64,000 nucleotides of DNA from Galaxea fascicularis (GCA_948470475.1 OX419345.1:13582182-13646181); one strand, 5' to 3'. Shown: positions 34,363 through 49,300, counted from the stretch's first letter. A program made the numbers and translations. Notes: generated by a model from the letters alone, not told the origin.

Positions 34363-37300
34363 CTGAAAAAACAAAACAAAACAAAACAAAAACAAAAAAC
34401 AAGAATGATAAGGAATCCTTTCTATACAGTAAAAAACATCACTTGAACTTGGATGAGGCAGGCAAAATGAGCCAGTCAAATCATGAAGAAAGTGGTTTTC
34501 AATTAAGTGAAGTACATGTATGAACCAATCGGCATTCAAAGCAAATACTGGTAACCGGCGTCAACGCGCGGAAAAAATTGGCGCGACTTGCAATGCTTAG
34601 TTGAGCTTCTCATTGGTCGAGAAAGTGGCAGGAATTTCGCTGACAAATCACAGAGGGTAGTGAAACAAAAGAAAAACACCAACAACTTTCGTTCTTTGAT
34701 GAAATCAATCAACGCTACATGTCCCGTGCTAGACCTTAACTTTTTCCAAAAGCACATTTGCCTTAAGCCGGCGACACACTAGGCGCTTTTTTACGCCGGT
34801 GGCGGCGAATTTGATCACCAGCGAATTTCGGCGTTGATTTATTTTTTACGCCGATCCGCGTATAAAATCGCCAAGTATGTCACCCTCTTTACATTACATT
34901 ATCTTCACTTACCTTTACTTCCCGCGGAACATCCACATTCGATAACGGCGGTTTAACACCTTTTCCCACCTGCCATATAATGGCCTCTGGGATTTGCTTC
35001 TTGAAGGGCCACGATCCTGTACACATCTCGTACCAGACAGTCCTGGTAAAAAACAGAACGCATCAATACAATAGCCATGAAGTTAATCGCGCATTCTCTG
35101 CACAGTTTGCTTTCCAGCTTTCACTGAGCTACTACAAGTACCCGACCAAACAAAGTTGACTGTTTGCCTCGGAATCTCTGGAGAAAACAAACAATACGAT
35201 CACTATTTTATCGGCTTTTCGTCCCCGATGAGCAAAAGTTCCAAAACAAAAACGGGCTTATTTTTTTTGCTGGAACTTCCAACCTGAATGCGTTTCGAAC
35301 TTAAACACCAAGAAATCTCCGACATTTCACGACCAGCCCATTAGCAATGATTACGTTTGCACAATTTTTCCTGCGTTTTGTCAATACCGCAGATGTACAT
35401 TTTCATCTTACGTTCTGCAAGCCAAAGCTGGATACCGACTGAACATGCTCATATCGTCGATGTAAAAAGCAAAGCGTCATGGCTGGTTTATAAACACCCC
35501 TATGCTTAAATGTTCACGTGACTACAACGTACCCGAACGCATACATGTCAGTTGCCATGGTGAACTGTGAAGAATCAGGAGCATCTTGTTGGGTTGTGAG
35601 GGAACGCAATATTTCCGGGGCTAAGTAGGGAAGCCAGCCCTCTGGAATCATCAGCCAACCTGGTCTGACAGACTTGGTGGTCAGACCAGCCACACTAAAC
35701 AACCCAAAATCTGTGATCACCACACGATTGCCAGACTCCAAGAACACGTTCTTTGAGCGCAGGTCGGTGTGGACGATTCCTCTAGCGTGAAGATAACCCA
35801 TACCCTGAGGATAGATATCAGCATCAAACCTGTAAGCCTTGGTATCAACACGCATCTTCTCCTAACAGTCCTTCGTATATTAATTAAGGTACCCGTTGGG
35901 AGAATTGAATAGGTAAACAAAGAAGAGACCCTTCTCCAAAATGGCGGCCATGGATTTGAATGAGTTAAAATTGAACTGATTGAAAAACTGATACCAGAAA
36001 TAGGAGGAGCATTTAGTAACCCTGCAAAGTTTTAGCATATCAGATGACAAAATGTAAGTTGAAATTTGACAAATTTACAGACGTTTGTATAACTGGGGGT
36101 ATGGCGTATACCCCCAGTCATACAAACGTCTGTAAATTTTTCATTTTTCAAGTTACATTTTCTCAGCTGATATTACACCTGATATGCTGAACCTTTGCAG
36201 GGTTACTACAGTAAAGGTGTTCTTTCTAGTGCTGGTATACGTTTTTAATTTTAACTTATGTGAATTTTCGGCCGCCATTTTGGAGAAGACTCTCCACGTC
36301 TGCTGTCCGTCTGTATTCTTATGAGCTTTTTGTTTGATCATAAGGTACCGTGAGGATATAGAGCGAATCGTAAAACAAAAACCAAAGTAATTACTCTGGC
36401 CAATCACAACAGAAGCAAATAGCGCAATGAACCAATCAGAATTCAAAGCAATTTAATGAAACGGGCGCGAAGCGCGGGAAAGTGCGTGCGATCAAGTCGC
36501 GATTTATTCTCGTCCTCAGAGGCCGCGCATCTTTCGGTCAGGACCAAGAATAACGACCTCCGGTTGGTTCCGAACCAGGAAGTCCGTGATAAACGGGCTT
36601 TCGGCCCTTCTACGGAAACTCGGAAGCTTAAAACAACAGTAAATCTCCTTTATTACGCTCCTCGGCTGGCTGGAAATACGTTAGTCACCTTCTCAATCAA
36701 AGAAAAGCACAAGCACTTCTCTGTAAGGCTAACACACCTAAAGATCAGAACAAACGTCTTTCTTACCGCAGTTGTAGGCAAGTCAAAAGCATTTCTTACC
36801 TGAGAAATCTGGGTACAAATTTGTGAAATTTTTGAAAGGGCCAAGTTGTCCTTTCGAACGTGTACATGAGTATAAAGAGAAAATCCCCGGCACATGCTGT
36901 GACAAGAAACAAAACAATTGTCAGTTGAACGCTTCTTTAGAACTATGGGAAGTCAACAATGGAAATAATTCGAACACTTGTTTACCTTGTGACAGAATAA
37001 TGGTTAATGGTTAATAATGGTTTCAGACCATCAATTTTGCCCACCTTGGTGTTGGTGGCATTACGACTAATTACTGAATCTCGCATTTAACAGAAAAGAC
37101 AACCGTTATAAAACATTTCATCAAGGCTTCCTATAACTTCCCTATACACGCCGAAAGAGAGCACACGGCACAATCATTATTCGCTACTCTGTGTAACATC
37201 AGATGGGAAACCAATAAGTACTTGGAATCATATTCTTGTCCATGAATTCTCAAGGGAAATTTCGTAGTTTCTATACCACTGAACATGCAGCACAAATACG

Positions 37301-40300
37301 CCGATCCAGGAAAAAACCGAAGTCGTATGGAATAGAGGCCTAACGGCTCTTATCGGTTACAAATTGTAAAGTTTATATTAAGCGTGTGGAGCGTTTCGAG
37401 TCGGAAAAAAAACAAATCTGTCTGGTTTTTTTTTTTAGTTCTTATGAATTATAAGACGGTTTCGTTTTATTGATCAAACTCAAAATTGACTGTATTAAGC
37501 TACTTCAGAACGGCTGAAATTCAGCTTATACTGTCGAGGGAATTATTATTATTATTATTCAAGTTCAGAGTAGCCACAAGGAAAATCTATCCGCTAAGGT
37601 GTTAGAATTAAATATCTTACCTTTTAGACCTTAAATTTCCTCTTTTTATACTTTTGAGCTTGCAATTGTCAAGACTTGCGGTTAACTTGTGAAGGAAATG
37701 CATTTTTTTCCGACACGAAATGCCCAAACGCTTACATAAAGTTTATAATTTTAAGCCGGTGAGGGCCCGTAGGCCTCGCTTCCATGTGACCTCCGGTTTT
37801 TTCCTGCATCGGCCAATGTTTCGGCTGTAAAAATAGCACTGATGATACAAGCAGAAATCAGCAGCCAATCAGCCGTTACCTAGTAATGATAGCAAGTTTC
37901 GGCGGGTCCATGCAGGCCCCCATGAAAAGCACCACGTTTTCATGACGAGTCTTGCGAAATGTTCCCACTTGGAATTTGAACGCGTTCAACTGCTGCTCTG
38001 TTGGATTTTCGATCTCGATAATCTTCACCGCGACCTCGCCATGCCAGTGGCCCCTACAGAACGGAGAAAAACGTGCATGTTACAATAGAGAGCTGTCGAG
38101 AGCCTGAATACCGATGTGGAAGCTGAGGACGCAATTGGTTTTGGTTTGGGAATCACAGGACAGGCGGAATAATGTCCTCCCCGAAACGTATAAACTCTCT
38201 TTTGATAAGAAAAATTTAATATTTCATAAGAATATCAAGGGTGAAATTTGTGAAATTTTAAGAATAAAGAAGAGGATGAGAGTTAAAAAAAAGAATATAA
38301 TTTTGTGTGGGCGCTAAAGTTTAATGCAGTGATCACACTTGAAACAAAAATTTTCATTTCCCTCATGGTATCTCTGTGAGGTATGCCTTTTTTATTTTTA
38401 AAGCCAAAACGGCCAAGTGTCGTCTGACGCGAAATCTTCACCTCGCTGGCTACAACGAAAAGCGACGGAGCAAGTGCACAATGTAAGATCTAGACACCAA
38501 ACTATAGTAATTAATACCCCAATACATCAAAAATGGAAATGTCATACGCTGTAAAATAAGAATATACACAAGAATATTTTCAGCCTAAAATCGGCAAAAA
38601 AAAAATAAGAACACTCAGCCTGGGTCGGAACACAATATTCTTATAAAAACAAGAGTGTATTCAGAAAACGGAAAATTATCGTCGGATGTGAACTGAGAAG
38701 AGTCCACAGAATAGTCTGGACCGATTACTTGAACCTCACTTCCGGCGACGGAGCAGGCCGCGCAAGATTTCCCGCCAAAAGCCCCCCCCCCCCCCCCCCC
38801 CAAAAAAAAAAAAAGTACAATACGATAAACATAGATTTTTTTTTATGGTTGAAGAGCGCCTACGATATTTATTCACGAGTTGTGAAGAATACAACGAACG
38901 AGCGAAGAACGAGAGAACAAAGCAAAAGGGAATTAAGGAACATGCCTTACCTGTACACTTTACCGAATCTACCAGCACCTAACGGACTCCATGTTATCGC
39001 TAGCTCATCGAATGGTATCACCCACTCAGACATTAAACTACCTCGTTGCTGAAGGGAGAAACAAATGGCGCTATAAAGTTTGCATCTCTTGAGATTTACT
39101 GGTTTTCTTAACCTGACTTAGGCTGGGTTCAAACGTCGAACTTTTCATGTGCCAAATCGAATGCTAATTAGGTAAATCTATTGTTCTTACTCACTTGCAT
39201 TAGATTCGGCACATGAAAAGTTCGACGTACTGTATGAACTGGGCGGGCCTTAACCAATATTTCTGACGCCGTCACCATGGGGGATGTACGAGTAGAACTC
39301 TGCATCAACCTACAAGCTGACTTTTTTCGATCAAGGGCCTATAAACCATCAACGGTACCTTTCGGGAAATTATACCCTGCGAAATTCTTGTGTTTAGGAC
39401 AGGATCGGGATAGGGGACACCTCGTGATGTGTGACATAAACCTTAAAGAAGAGTGAGTCTCAGTAATAATTATATCTTTCAATTTCTTTCTCCTATGGTT
39501 TTGTAATTGTTTTCCCTAAGCGTATACAGTCTCCTCTCAGCTCTTCATCATGACGAAGCAAGATTCATTTGCAAGAAGATTCAGATTCAGAAGCAAGCTT
39601 CATTTGTTTGGCAATATCTTCACTGTATGGCCAAACACAAAACAGTAACAAGAGATCGACATTAGCCCTTCAGATTTTCAGAAAGTTTGAATTCTACAGT
39701 TGGACGATTTTACCAACATAAATTTTAGCCACATGTTATTACCAGTTTATTAGTGCTTTAAAATTTAAATCTAATTAGTTATTTCTTTAGATTTCAGAAC
39801 TTAAATTTCATAAAAAAAAAATTAATGGATCTCAATGGGAAAGCCACACCTTACAGTATACCAAGATTAAAATTAATTTTATAGTATCATACGACCCAAA
39901 AGTGGTTTACTCACGTGTAAGTCCCAAAGCATGTGTGATTTTCCAACCTTTCATTAAGAAGGTACACAAATTATAATAAGCTAAGGCAGGAAACTTTAAA
40001 TTGAATTATCCTTCTACCAAGCAACTTTTTTCCTAAGCTAGGTTCTCATATCAATAATAACTTTGAATTACATGTACGTCAAACAGCAATTCGTATTAAC
40101 CACTTAGCGTTTTACTTTTAATCGAGGGATTAATGCTCAAAGTTTCGTTATAGAATTTAACTCTAGCAAAGTGCAGTTACAGGTAAGTGAAAGTGAGCAA
40201 ATTGAAGATAGAGCATCACTATTTAGCTGAATTACTATTATAGCAAATTTACAACGTATCCACACAACTGTTATAACTTTTTAATGCAATATTAGAATTT

Positions 40301-43300
40301 CTGAATTATAAAATGATCTAAAGGTCCAGTAAGATAAAATAACATGAGATCGTGTTACCAATCGTGTTAAATTAAAATAATCATACCAAAGGTTCATTTT
40401 TATGTTTGTGTGTATGTAAGTAGTCAAATGTGAAAATTTTCAAATCTGGTTTAGATAGAGAAACAATTATACAGTTAGTTTACTTCCCATGTAAAGACAA
40501 TGCTGTTATAATATTATTATCAAATGCCACACATATGCCAGGGGTCCCCCCACACCCCTCTTGGGATTAACATTGATAGGTGTACACGATAATTATGTGT
40601 ACGTGAGAGCATCTGATTAAAGAGCAAATCATGACCTCAATACATTAGTCTCTGTACAATGTAATGTAAAATCAAGGCGATGAAAAATTACCACTCTGCG
40701 TCCCCATGTTCTACTCTGGGGGTCCACGTCAGATATTTGACTATCCAGAGATTCAATTCCAGGTGCATCATCTCCAGATAACGTCTGTATGATAACGAAA
40801 AAATAATTATTGAAGCATATTGAACTTAACAAAGAAGAATTTGCCTAGAAGCTGCTAGTGACAAAAATACTGTAAGTTGATAGGTTTAGGACAAGGGGGT
40901 AGGGAAACTGAAGACTGGCCAAGCAGAAATTTTAATGTGAGTGGCTTCTTTCCAATGTGCATGTCCTCTGTACTAATGAATACACTATCACTCAAATGTA
41001 AGTTGACAGTCCCAGGCATCTCAATCTTGAGTCTCAAAAATTTTCAGGCCCTAGAAGCGAGTCTATCGAGTTTTGGGTTAAGACAGAACTGAGCGTTACG
41101 ATATACTCATTTCTTGAGAAATACAATGGACCAAAGGATTGCAGTGACAACCGCTGTATGTAAGCTCGGGTAATGATCAAATAACTGGAATAAATTGGAT
41201 AAGCTTGTTGCATTTGCACCAACCACAACTCACCGAGTCATTACTTGCTACAGTATTGTTGCTTTGCTGCGATTTCACGCTTTCTGTCCTCACTAGTGTA
41301 CTTGTTGAGTCAATCATCTCATCGCTGAAACAAAGTGGCGCATTAACAATGATTAATATTACAATGTATCATTCACACAAAAGTGGAATAACAACAACAA
41401 CAAATTTTATTGAAAATTGAAAATATAACTAATTACATTACTTTCCCCCAGCAAATAGCTTATAAACTAATCGAGGCAGGGAGATCTGAGGACATAAATT
41501 ATTACAAGTACAAGGTTTATCTACAGATGGACTACAGTTCTACATCAACACAAGCATACCTTTGCATGGGTGAAGTCATTCTTGAAACATCTAAAACAAC
41601 GAGGGAAAGTCAAAACCAATGTCCACATTATTAATGAAACTGTCTAACCATGTCAAGAAATAATGCAATTAATATTCATCATGCATCTTCACCAGTGATG
41701 GGAAGAACTTCAGAATCTACATTTTAAATTTCAGATAGAAATGCAGCTTTACTCTTCATTCCTCATTCATGGGCCTACAACAGCCTTGTCAATAATTATT
41801 ATCCCATTTTGTAGTTGTGTGTAGAATGACCTGGCCTTAGAGTAGAAGCAAAGTTGGAAGTGATCTGGTTTTGAGACAATCCTCAGTCTCCATCTCCATC
41901 TCAAAGCACGGTTAGCACTCTAAATCCAGGTCAAATACCACAACAACATATAGGTTTAAAACAACTTAACCGGTGGTTAATCCTAACCATGCCTCGAGCA
42001 ACTCGGCTGAAGTCACTTGAGCAGGAAATTATAAAATGGTTTATTATTAGTAATACTGAAACATATGCTGCATTATACCGGATCTTTTGTACTCTATCAA
42101 CTGTATTGCTTTATAATGCTGCAACCAGTTGCAAAATTGTTGAGACATTTGCAATCAAAAACATCTTTTCTTTCTCTAAAATGCTGCTGCTAAGAAATCT
42201 GTGAGATACAACACACAGCCCCTCCATCTCCCCCTTTCAAAGTTGTTCCTCAAAGTTTCGAGCATGATATTGCACTGTTAACAACTTTGATCAGAGGGGG
42301 AGAAAGGGGGGGGGGGGGGGACGAAAGCGGAAGATCATGGAAGCATCATTACAGTGTCTCAGGTATTATTGCAACTTGCTGTGGCTTGCACAAAATAGAT
42401 ATCCAGTTGTAATAGCAACTTCACCAACTGGCTTCCTTACCTGAGAAGGAAAAATGTGACTCTGGAAACTGATCAAGCTCCTCCTGTGCTGACAAGCTCG
42501 CACTATTAGTTGCTGAAGCTGATGGAAGTGGAGATGACGGTGGCGATGATGTTGATGATGATGTGGAGCAAGAATCTCCACCTGGACCACTTTTGTTTAT
42601 TGCAAACTGTGTTGGAATCTCACTGCTACATTTGTGTTCAACTGAATTCAAGTCACCGTGGCTGCGATTTGCTCTTTTTTCCTCATGCAGGCCTTCGACT
42701 TGAAGTGCAATGCTGGAAGGTTCAGAGTTTGTTCTCTTTACCGCTGAGCGTGGAAGTGGCAAAGAACGATATTCCCATGCTGTAAAAGAAAATTGCATGC
42801 AGACAACTTTTACAACATAAATCACTAGAATGGGTCAATTCATTTGCAATGCTTTCTTGCAAAGTTATCCTAAATGATTCCACCTAATTGGTTGGCATGC
42901 TGCTACACTGTTAGAAACAATTATGAAAGTTGCATCCAAATAAATGCTAGTCCTTCACATTCACCTGTAACTTTTGAACTAAATGTAGTGAGTAAGGTTG
43001 TGATCTAGAAGAAGTAGTTGGGCACCCAAATTCCCTAAAGCATTGAAATTCAGGACACCCAGCAATACGTTTGGTGTAAACGCTATTGTTTGCTGGTCGA
43101 CCAAAGGCAAAAGTAAGTCACCAGGGGTGACCAAGTGCTGCTAGAGCACAGCCCTGAGTGAGTAACTCAAAAAGTTGCCAGTGGTCAAGTCTTTTTTCAG
43201 CAACAACAAAATTAAAGAAGAGGAGACTGAGGAAAATGGGTCAAGTGACCAACTTGCCACTTGCCATCACTGAGGTACTGTAGCGTAAACTATTTTGGCC

Positions 43301-46300
43301 GGTACTAAACTTCCCATTGCTGGTGTAACCATCGATGTTGGTTGGTTACAGTACGAGTGCTCATAGAAGGGCTGGATGCCAAAAAACCAACAATATATAT
43401 TCAAAAAGTACATGTAGCATGGGTAACAACACTTTAATATGGTTGACTGACTCACCTCTTCGCCATTGAGCTATGAAAAACTCACTACACTCCTTTGGAA
43501 GTCCACATGCAGGAGGTGTACGCTTGGCACATTTCTTGTGAAACTTCATTCTAATGGAAATAAAGTATGACATCATGAACTCTTTAAACAAAGTGCATCA
43601 TCTATGTTGAATAAATGTGCATGTAACCTGAGAGTGAAAAACTGTATTATCCCAGGCCTCTGAAGAGCCAAAAATACAATGTACAGATGAACAAAGAAGA
43701 ATGACACTAATTGTGATTGTCCCACATATACTTGTAGATGAGATGAGATGAGATGAAATGAGGAGATGGAATGAGATGGCTAAGATGAGATGGATGGGAT
43801 GAGAGGATGGGATAGGATGGGATGAGATGGGATGGGATGAGATGAGATGGATGAGACAGGATGAGATGGCATGGGAGGATGGGATGAGATGGATGGGATG
43901 GGATGAGATGGATGGAATGGGACAAGATGGATGGGAGGATGGGATGGGATAGGATGGGATGAGAGGGTGGGATGGGACGAGATGGATGGGAAAATGGGAT
44001 GAGATGAGATGGGATGAGATGGGATAGGACGTGATACGAGGAGATGGAATGGGATGAGATGAGATGAGAGGAGATGGGAGGAGAGGATGGGATGGGATGA
44101 GATTTAAGAGGAGATGGAATGGGATGAGTGAGATGAGAGAAGAGAAGAGAGGATGGGATGGAATGAAAGGATGGAATTGGAGACAAAAGGTACAAACATA
44201 TTTGTTGTGTGTGTGTTTGTTTGTTTTAATCTAATGCACACAAACTACATTGTATAGATTAATAAGACAATTTCTTTGGCTACAAAATGGCCAAAAAAAT
44301 AAACAGACTAAAAAAACACACACACACAAAATATTTGCACGACCAAAATACTTGTTATAACCGATCTGGCTTTTGCGAATGGATCACTATGCTGGTTGAT
44401 GTTTTTCCTGCCAAGTGAATTCTAAGGAAACTTGAGAGAACTTACTTGCAGTCTTTACATTTGACACCAACCAGAAGGAGTTTATGACAAAGGTCACAAG
44501 CCAAGCTCATAAAAAATGTCTTCTGAGAAAACCTAATGGAAGAACATGAAACTAATGAGACAGTGTACAGACACATTAATTTTTTTCAACCATAATGCTT
44601 TTGTTAAATACTGCATCACAATATTAATGAAAAGCTTTAAGTCACCAACACACCAAGTGATATTATGCTGACTGCAGTGAACTTGATTGCAAGCAAAAAT
44701 TGAGAGCAAATTTTGCCATTGATGTGGACATACTAGGCAGGGTCTTGAATAGAACTATGAAAAGCTGTTGATGTACTATTTTCAGCCATACCATTGAAGT
44801 ACCATTAAATTAAGCCTTCTACTGATTGAGGCTCTTCTACAGCCATAACACTACTAGTAACACCCATGACAAGTGTTACAGGTTAAAAAGCGAACCCTGC
44901 ACTCAGCAAAATTTGTTTACCCCAATTATTGCAGTTCCCAGGCTCCATCAAGGGCATGAACTGTCAAGTGCTAATATTGCCCAATCTCACTGACTTAATA
45001 TGGGCAATTCACAGCAGTGAGTATTAAAAATCAAGGGAACAGGCACACCAGGCAAATTTAACTGCCAATACAGTGTACATGCCAGATACTGGCAATGTTA
45101 AATGCAAATCATGGCATTCAGTAAAAATCACCACCAGCAGGCCATCAAAAATCATCATCGCCATTGTCTTCAAGTGCCTTGTTGAGTACCTTCATTGAGT
45201 TCAACAATGGCAACTCATTCCACAAAATGTACATGAGTTTTCTCTAGAATCTGGAATCTGCTTCACCAAACTGCAGGATGGCCTCAGACTGTCACTTTGA
45301 ATGACGAGTTTTCTATCATGAACTCTTCATAAACCGTGTACTCTTAGGGCAGGAACTCCCTTGCATTAACAAACTCCCTCACACTTGTTTTTGTTTGATG
45401 TTTTCATTTAACATGTATTACTTTTAGTTTTCAGTAAATTGTAGTTTTGGTTTTGAAATGACTTTTATTTTACTTATGTTTCAGTGTTTTTAATTATTTC
45501 TTTCAATTTCACTTTGATTTTCAATGAATAAACTTTTTTTTCATTTTTGTTTTTAACTTTTTTCTAAAAAAAAAATATTTGACAAAATTTCCAGTGACAG
45601 CAATGGGCCACCATACAATGTACACCTCTAGAACTAAATGTACATTACAGGTACCTCATGATTCACTTGAATGCAAAAATTAACGAAGGAGCTCTCAAAG
45701 GTAGATAGCTACACAGGGTGATCGTGTTAATTCTGATAGATGCAGACAACATGATGGCAGTAACTACGGACAGTAAGAGAATTCTTTACCTGTGTTTTAT
45801 TTTATGCTGCATACCATAATGCGTAACCCGTGATGGAGAACCTATGGTGTGAGAACCTGAGGTAACACAAACAAAAGGAAACATGATAACCAATCAAATC
45901 ACTGACCACTGTGTATGCGCATTTGATGTGTGCCAAATATGCAGGTCCTTGCATACACTATGTGCCACAAGTAACCAGTTACTTTGGGTTACTTATTTCT
46001 GCCCTACGCTGTATTACATTGTATTCCCAAAATCTTCATGCTGTTAGGTCATGGCCATTTTGATCAGGTGTTTACTAGTGGCAGCTGACTTACTTGCATT
46101 ATGATCTGATTCGGAGTCAGATTGAGAGATGTCACCGCTAGGGCTCTTGGGAATATCTATCTTCATGCCAGGAATAATGGGTTCAAGTTTGCCTCTTCCT
46201 CGCTTCCTGCCAACAGTTGCACTTGCATGTTCACTAGTGATGTATATTCTGTTTCCTGACAAGAAATTAGAAAAGCATTCCAGTAACTCAAAATTTTGAA

Positions 46301-49300
46301 ATGTAGCCAGGCTTGAAGTAGCCTCCCACACAGTTCCCACAAACGTTTGCTGAACATAGCAACCACTTTTGTTTACCAGCTATTTGCTGCTACTGTTTAA
46401 AGATTCCAATCTGCATTGGCTCACTGTTTTGCAGAAAGCCAAACACAAAAGAATGGAAATCCCAGGAAAGATTCAATGTGACAGCACAAGTTAATCAAAA
46501 AGTAGAAAACAGCCTTTGACCACAAGGGCACAAGAAAACTGAACATTATTGTTGGATAAGGCCTGCAATTTTACTTTGTCAGTGGTTTGTGTGTTGCCCA
46601 ACTAGCTAGCTACATGTATTACCAACCTAATTGGCCACCGTAGAGGGATTCTAAAAGCTAAATTTTGGCCGTTAGCCCTTCATCAGAGAAAATCAAGGAA
46701 TTATGGGTTGTGTGTAGTTTATATGGTGGAGGAGGAGCTACAGAGGAGCTATTGGTGGCAACATGTCAATGTGAAACATAGGAAATACATTTTGTTAAAT
46801 GAAAAGCATTCGTTAATACTGTGGGGATTAGGGGTGCAGCACCCTTAATCCCCATGGTATTAATGAACTCTGTCAACTTGATAAAACCAAATTTTTGTGC
46901 ACAACTCCCCAACTGACGCAGCAGCACAGTTCCTTTAAAAACTACCCCCTTTATTTATTAGTTAAAATCATAGTTTTGTTGCCCTGAGCACATCAGGGGA
47001 CAGGTATTACCAGACTGTGAAATGTAATTGCCTTCTGTTCAAAACCTTGGGTGGTCACCCTACTCTTAACAAACAGTGTGTGGGCTCTTTAATAATGTCC
47101 CACAGAGTTGATGAACAAGTGTTGTAAGTCAAGACCTGCATGTACGGTCCATACATGTAGTCCATAGTCAAGAAGACTAGAAAGTTTAACCATTCACAGA
47201 TATCATACAAAAGCAACACTTATTTTTTTTATTTTATGCCTCAGTTATTGAAAATCCTTTAGTGATGTTCCAGTCAGGGTTTGAACCCATGACCTCTGAT
47301 ATGGTGGACTGGTGCTCCACTAACTTAGCCAGTCAGTTGGTGCCTAAGTGTGTTCATGTACAAAGGCATCGGTGGAGGAACCCATTTATCCAAGAAACAA
47401 CTTAATGTTACATGTATGCCCCGTATCCATGTACTGTACACTGTATATCTACATGCACTGGGTAGCAGGGTTGGTGCAGTGGTGGGAGCGTTCGCTTTCT
47501 ACCAATGTGTCCTGGGTTTGATTCCTGGATGCGGCATCATAAGTGGGCTGAGTTTGTTGGTTCTCTACTCTGCTCCGAGAGGTTTTTCTCCGGGTACTAA
47601 GGTTTTCCCCTCTCCTCAAAAATCAACATTTATTTTGATTTAATTTAGAGTTTATTTGATTTACAGTCTCCCCAATTAGTAGAGCATTCGTGTTCAGCAA
47701 GAACGATTTGACACTTAAATAAAGTTATTATTATTATTATTATTATTATTATGTGTCTTACCTAGATTAACTTCATCAGAAACACTCCTCTTCAGTGGAG
47801 AGGAAGGGCTCTCAGCAGGAGGAATGCCATGAAATGGGAGTGGACTGTACTGCTTTAAAATGGAAGGATTCTCATTGTCACTCGCAGACAAAGTTGACAG
47901 CCTGGATCCTTCGGTATCAGCATCAGAGCTGGGTGATGACAGAGGAATATCATTGTCTAAAGTAACTGAGGAACGTGATGACCGCTCTGATAAAGAAGTG
48001 GACACAGTCTTTTCTCTTGTTTTTCCAGTGTCCCAGGAATCCCAATAAATATCAGAAGTGCTGTCTTTGTGGCCTTGCTTTTGGCGCTCTTTGAAAGGAA
48101 AAAAGCACCTGCTAAGGTTTGCGCTCTAACAACAACAATAATAATAATAATAATTAAAATTTTTGATAACATCAATTTATCTGTATGGAAATTGATAAAA
48201 AATAAAATAATCATAATCTACAACAACCTTTAAAAAATGTACAATGATAAAATCCTACATCTGCAATTACAATATATAATAAAATACTACATTTATATAA
48301 ATTGCCCTATACCACAAAAACATTTTCCTTCTAAAAATACATGTACATGTCAGATGTGATTAAATAACTTGCAGGCAATCTAGTGTTTTAGTTGAAAACA
48401 TAGCAACAACAAGTAGTCTACAACAACCTTAAAAATTTACAATGATAAAAACCTACAGCCTGTATATCTGCAATTACAATAAATTATAATGATGAAATAA
48501 TAATAATAATAATCATAATAATAATCTGTGATGATTTCATTTTGTTTTTCAATTATTCGTGTTAGTGTTAATTATTCATTGTAGTGTTTAGCTTATAATT
48601 AGAGGTGTTTTGTAATATTACTATAAGAAGAGCCAGTAAGTTTATTATACTTTAAGTGTTGATTTAGTAAAGCGTTGTTACCATAGGAGTGTGAGGTATC
48701 ATGTTAAAACTATGATCAGTAGCACAATCACCATACCCATTCTGGTAACATACCCGAAAATTTTTTTTTTTAAATTTGTGGCAAAATCACTTCTTTAGCT
48801 TTATTTCATGCTCAAACTCTTTTTCCCTGAACTTCTTTACTCTTTCCCTTATTTACTGCCTCGTTTTTTCCATCTTCAAGGCAATTTTCTTTTCTACTCT
48901 TTTTGTGAGCCCGCTTAAGCTGTTAACTGTTTCCATGTTTGCTGAACATGTGCTTTCCTAAGTCGGCGTTTTTCTCTAGCAGCTGCAGCCCTCTTTTCTC
49001 TATTTTTCTCGTTGTACTTTTGGTTCTTTTGTTTATTCGTTTCGTTCTGTTTTCTTCTGCATTCTTCGATTCGAGAGAGCTTTTCTGGCTTGTTTTAATT
49101 TCGAACTCAGACGCGATATTTACGGATTACTCAATTCCCGATAAATCAAATCCCCTGAAAAAATGTCTCAGACCTCCCCTATAACATTTCATGAAAGGTT
49201 ACTAAGCCTTTTATTCGACACGAAAGCATGGCGTCTATACGAAGCAAATTGCGGATGGCTTCTTCGCCTTGCTTTCAATATGGCGTCAGCTTTGCAGAAA

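Noticed and set aside
43707..44195. Ser/His/Pro-rich 162-codon protein
   Set aside because: It is the translation of the purine-rich satellite within a KSR intron.
48776..49060. Lys/Arg/Glu-rich transposon protein remnant on the minus strand
   Set aside because: The reading has stops and no catalytic motif; only composition suggests a decayed repetitive gene.
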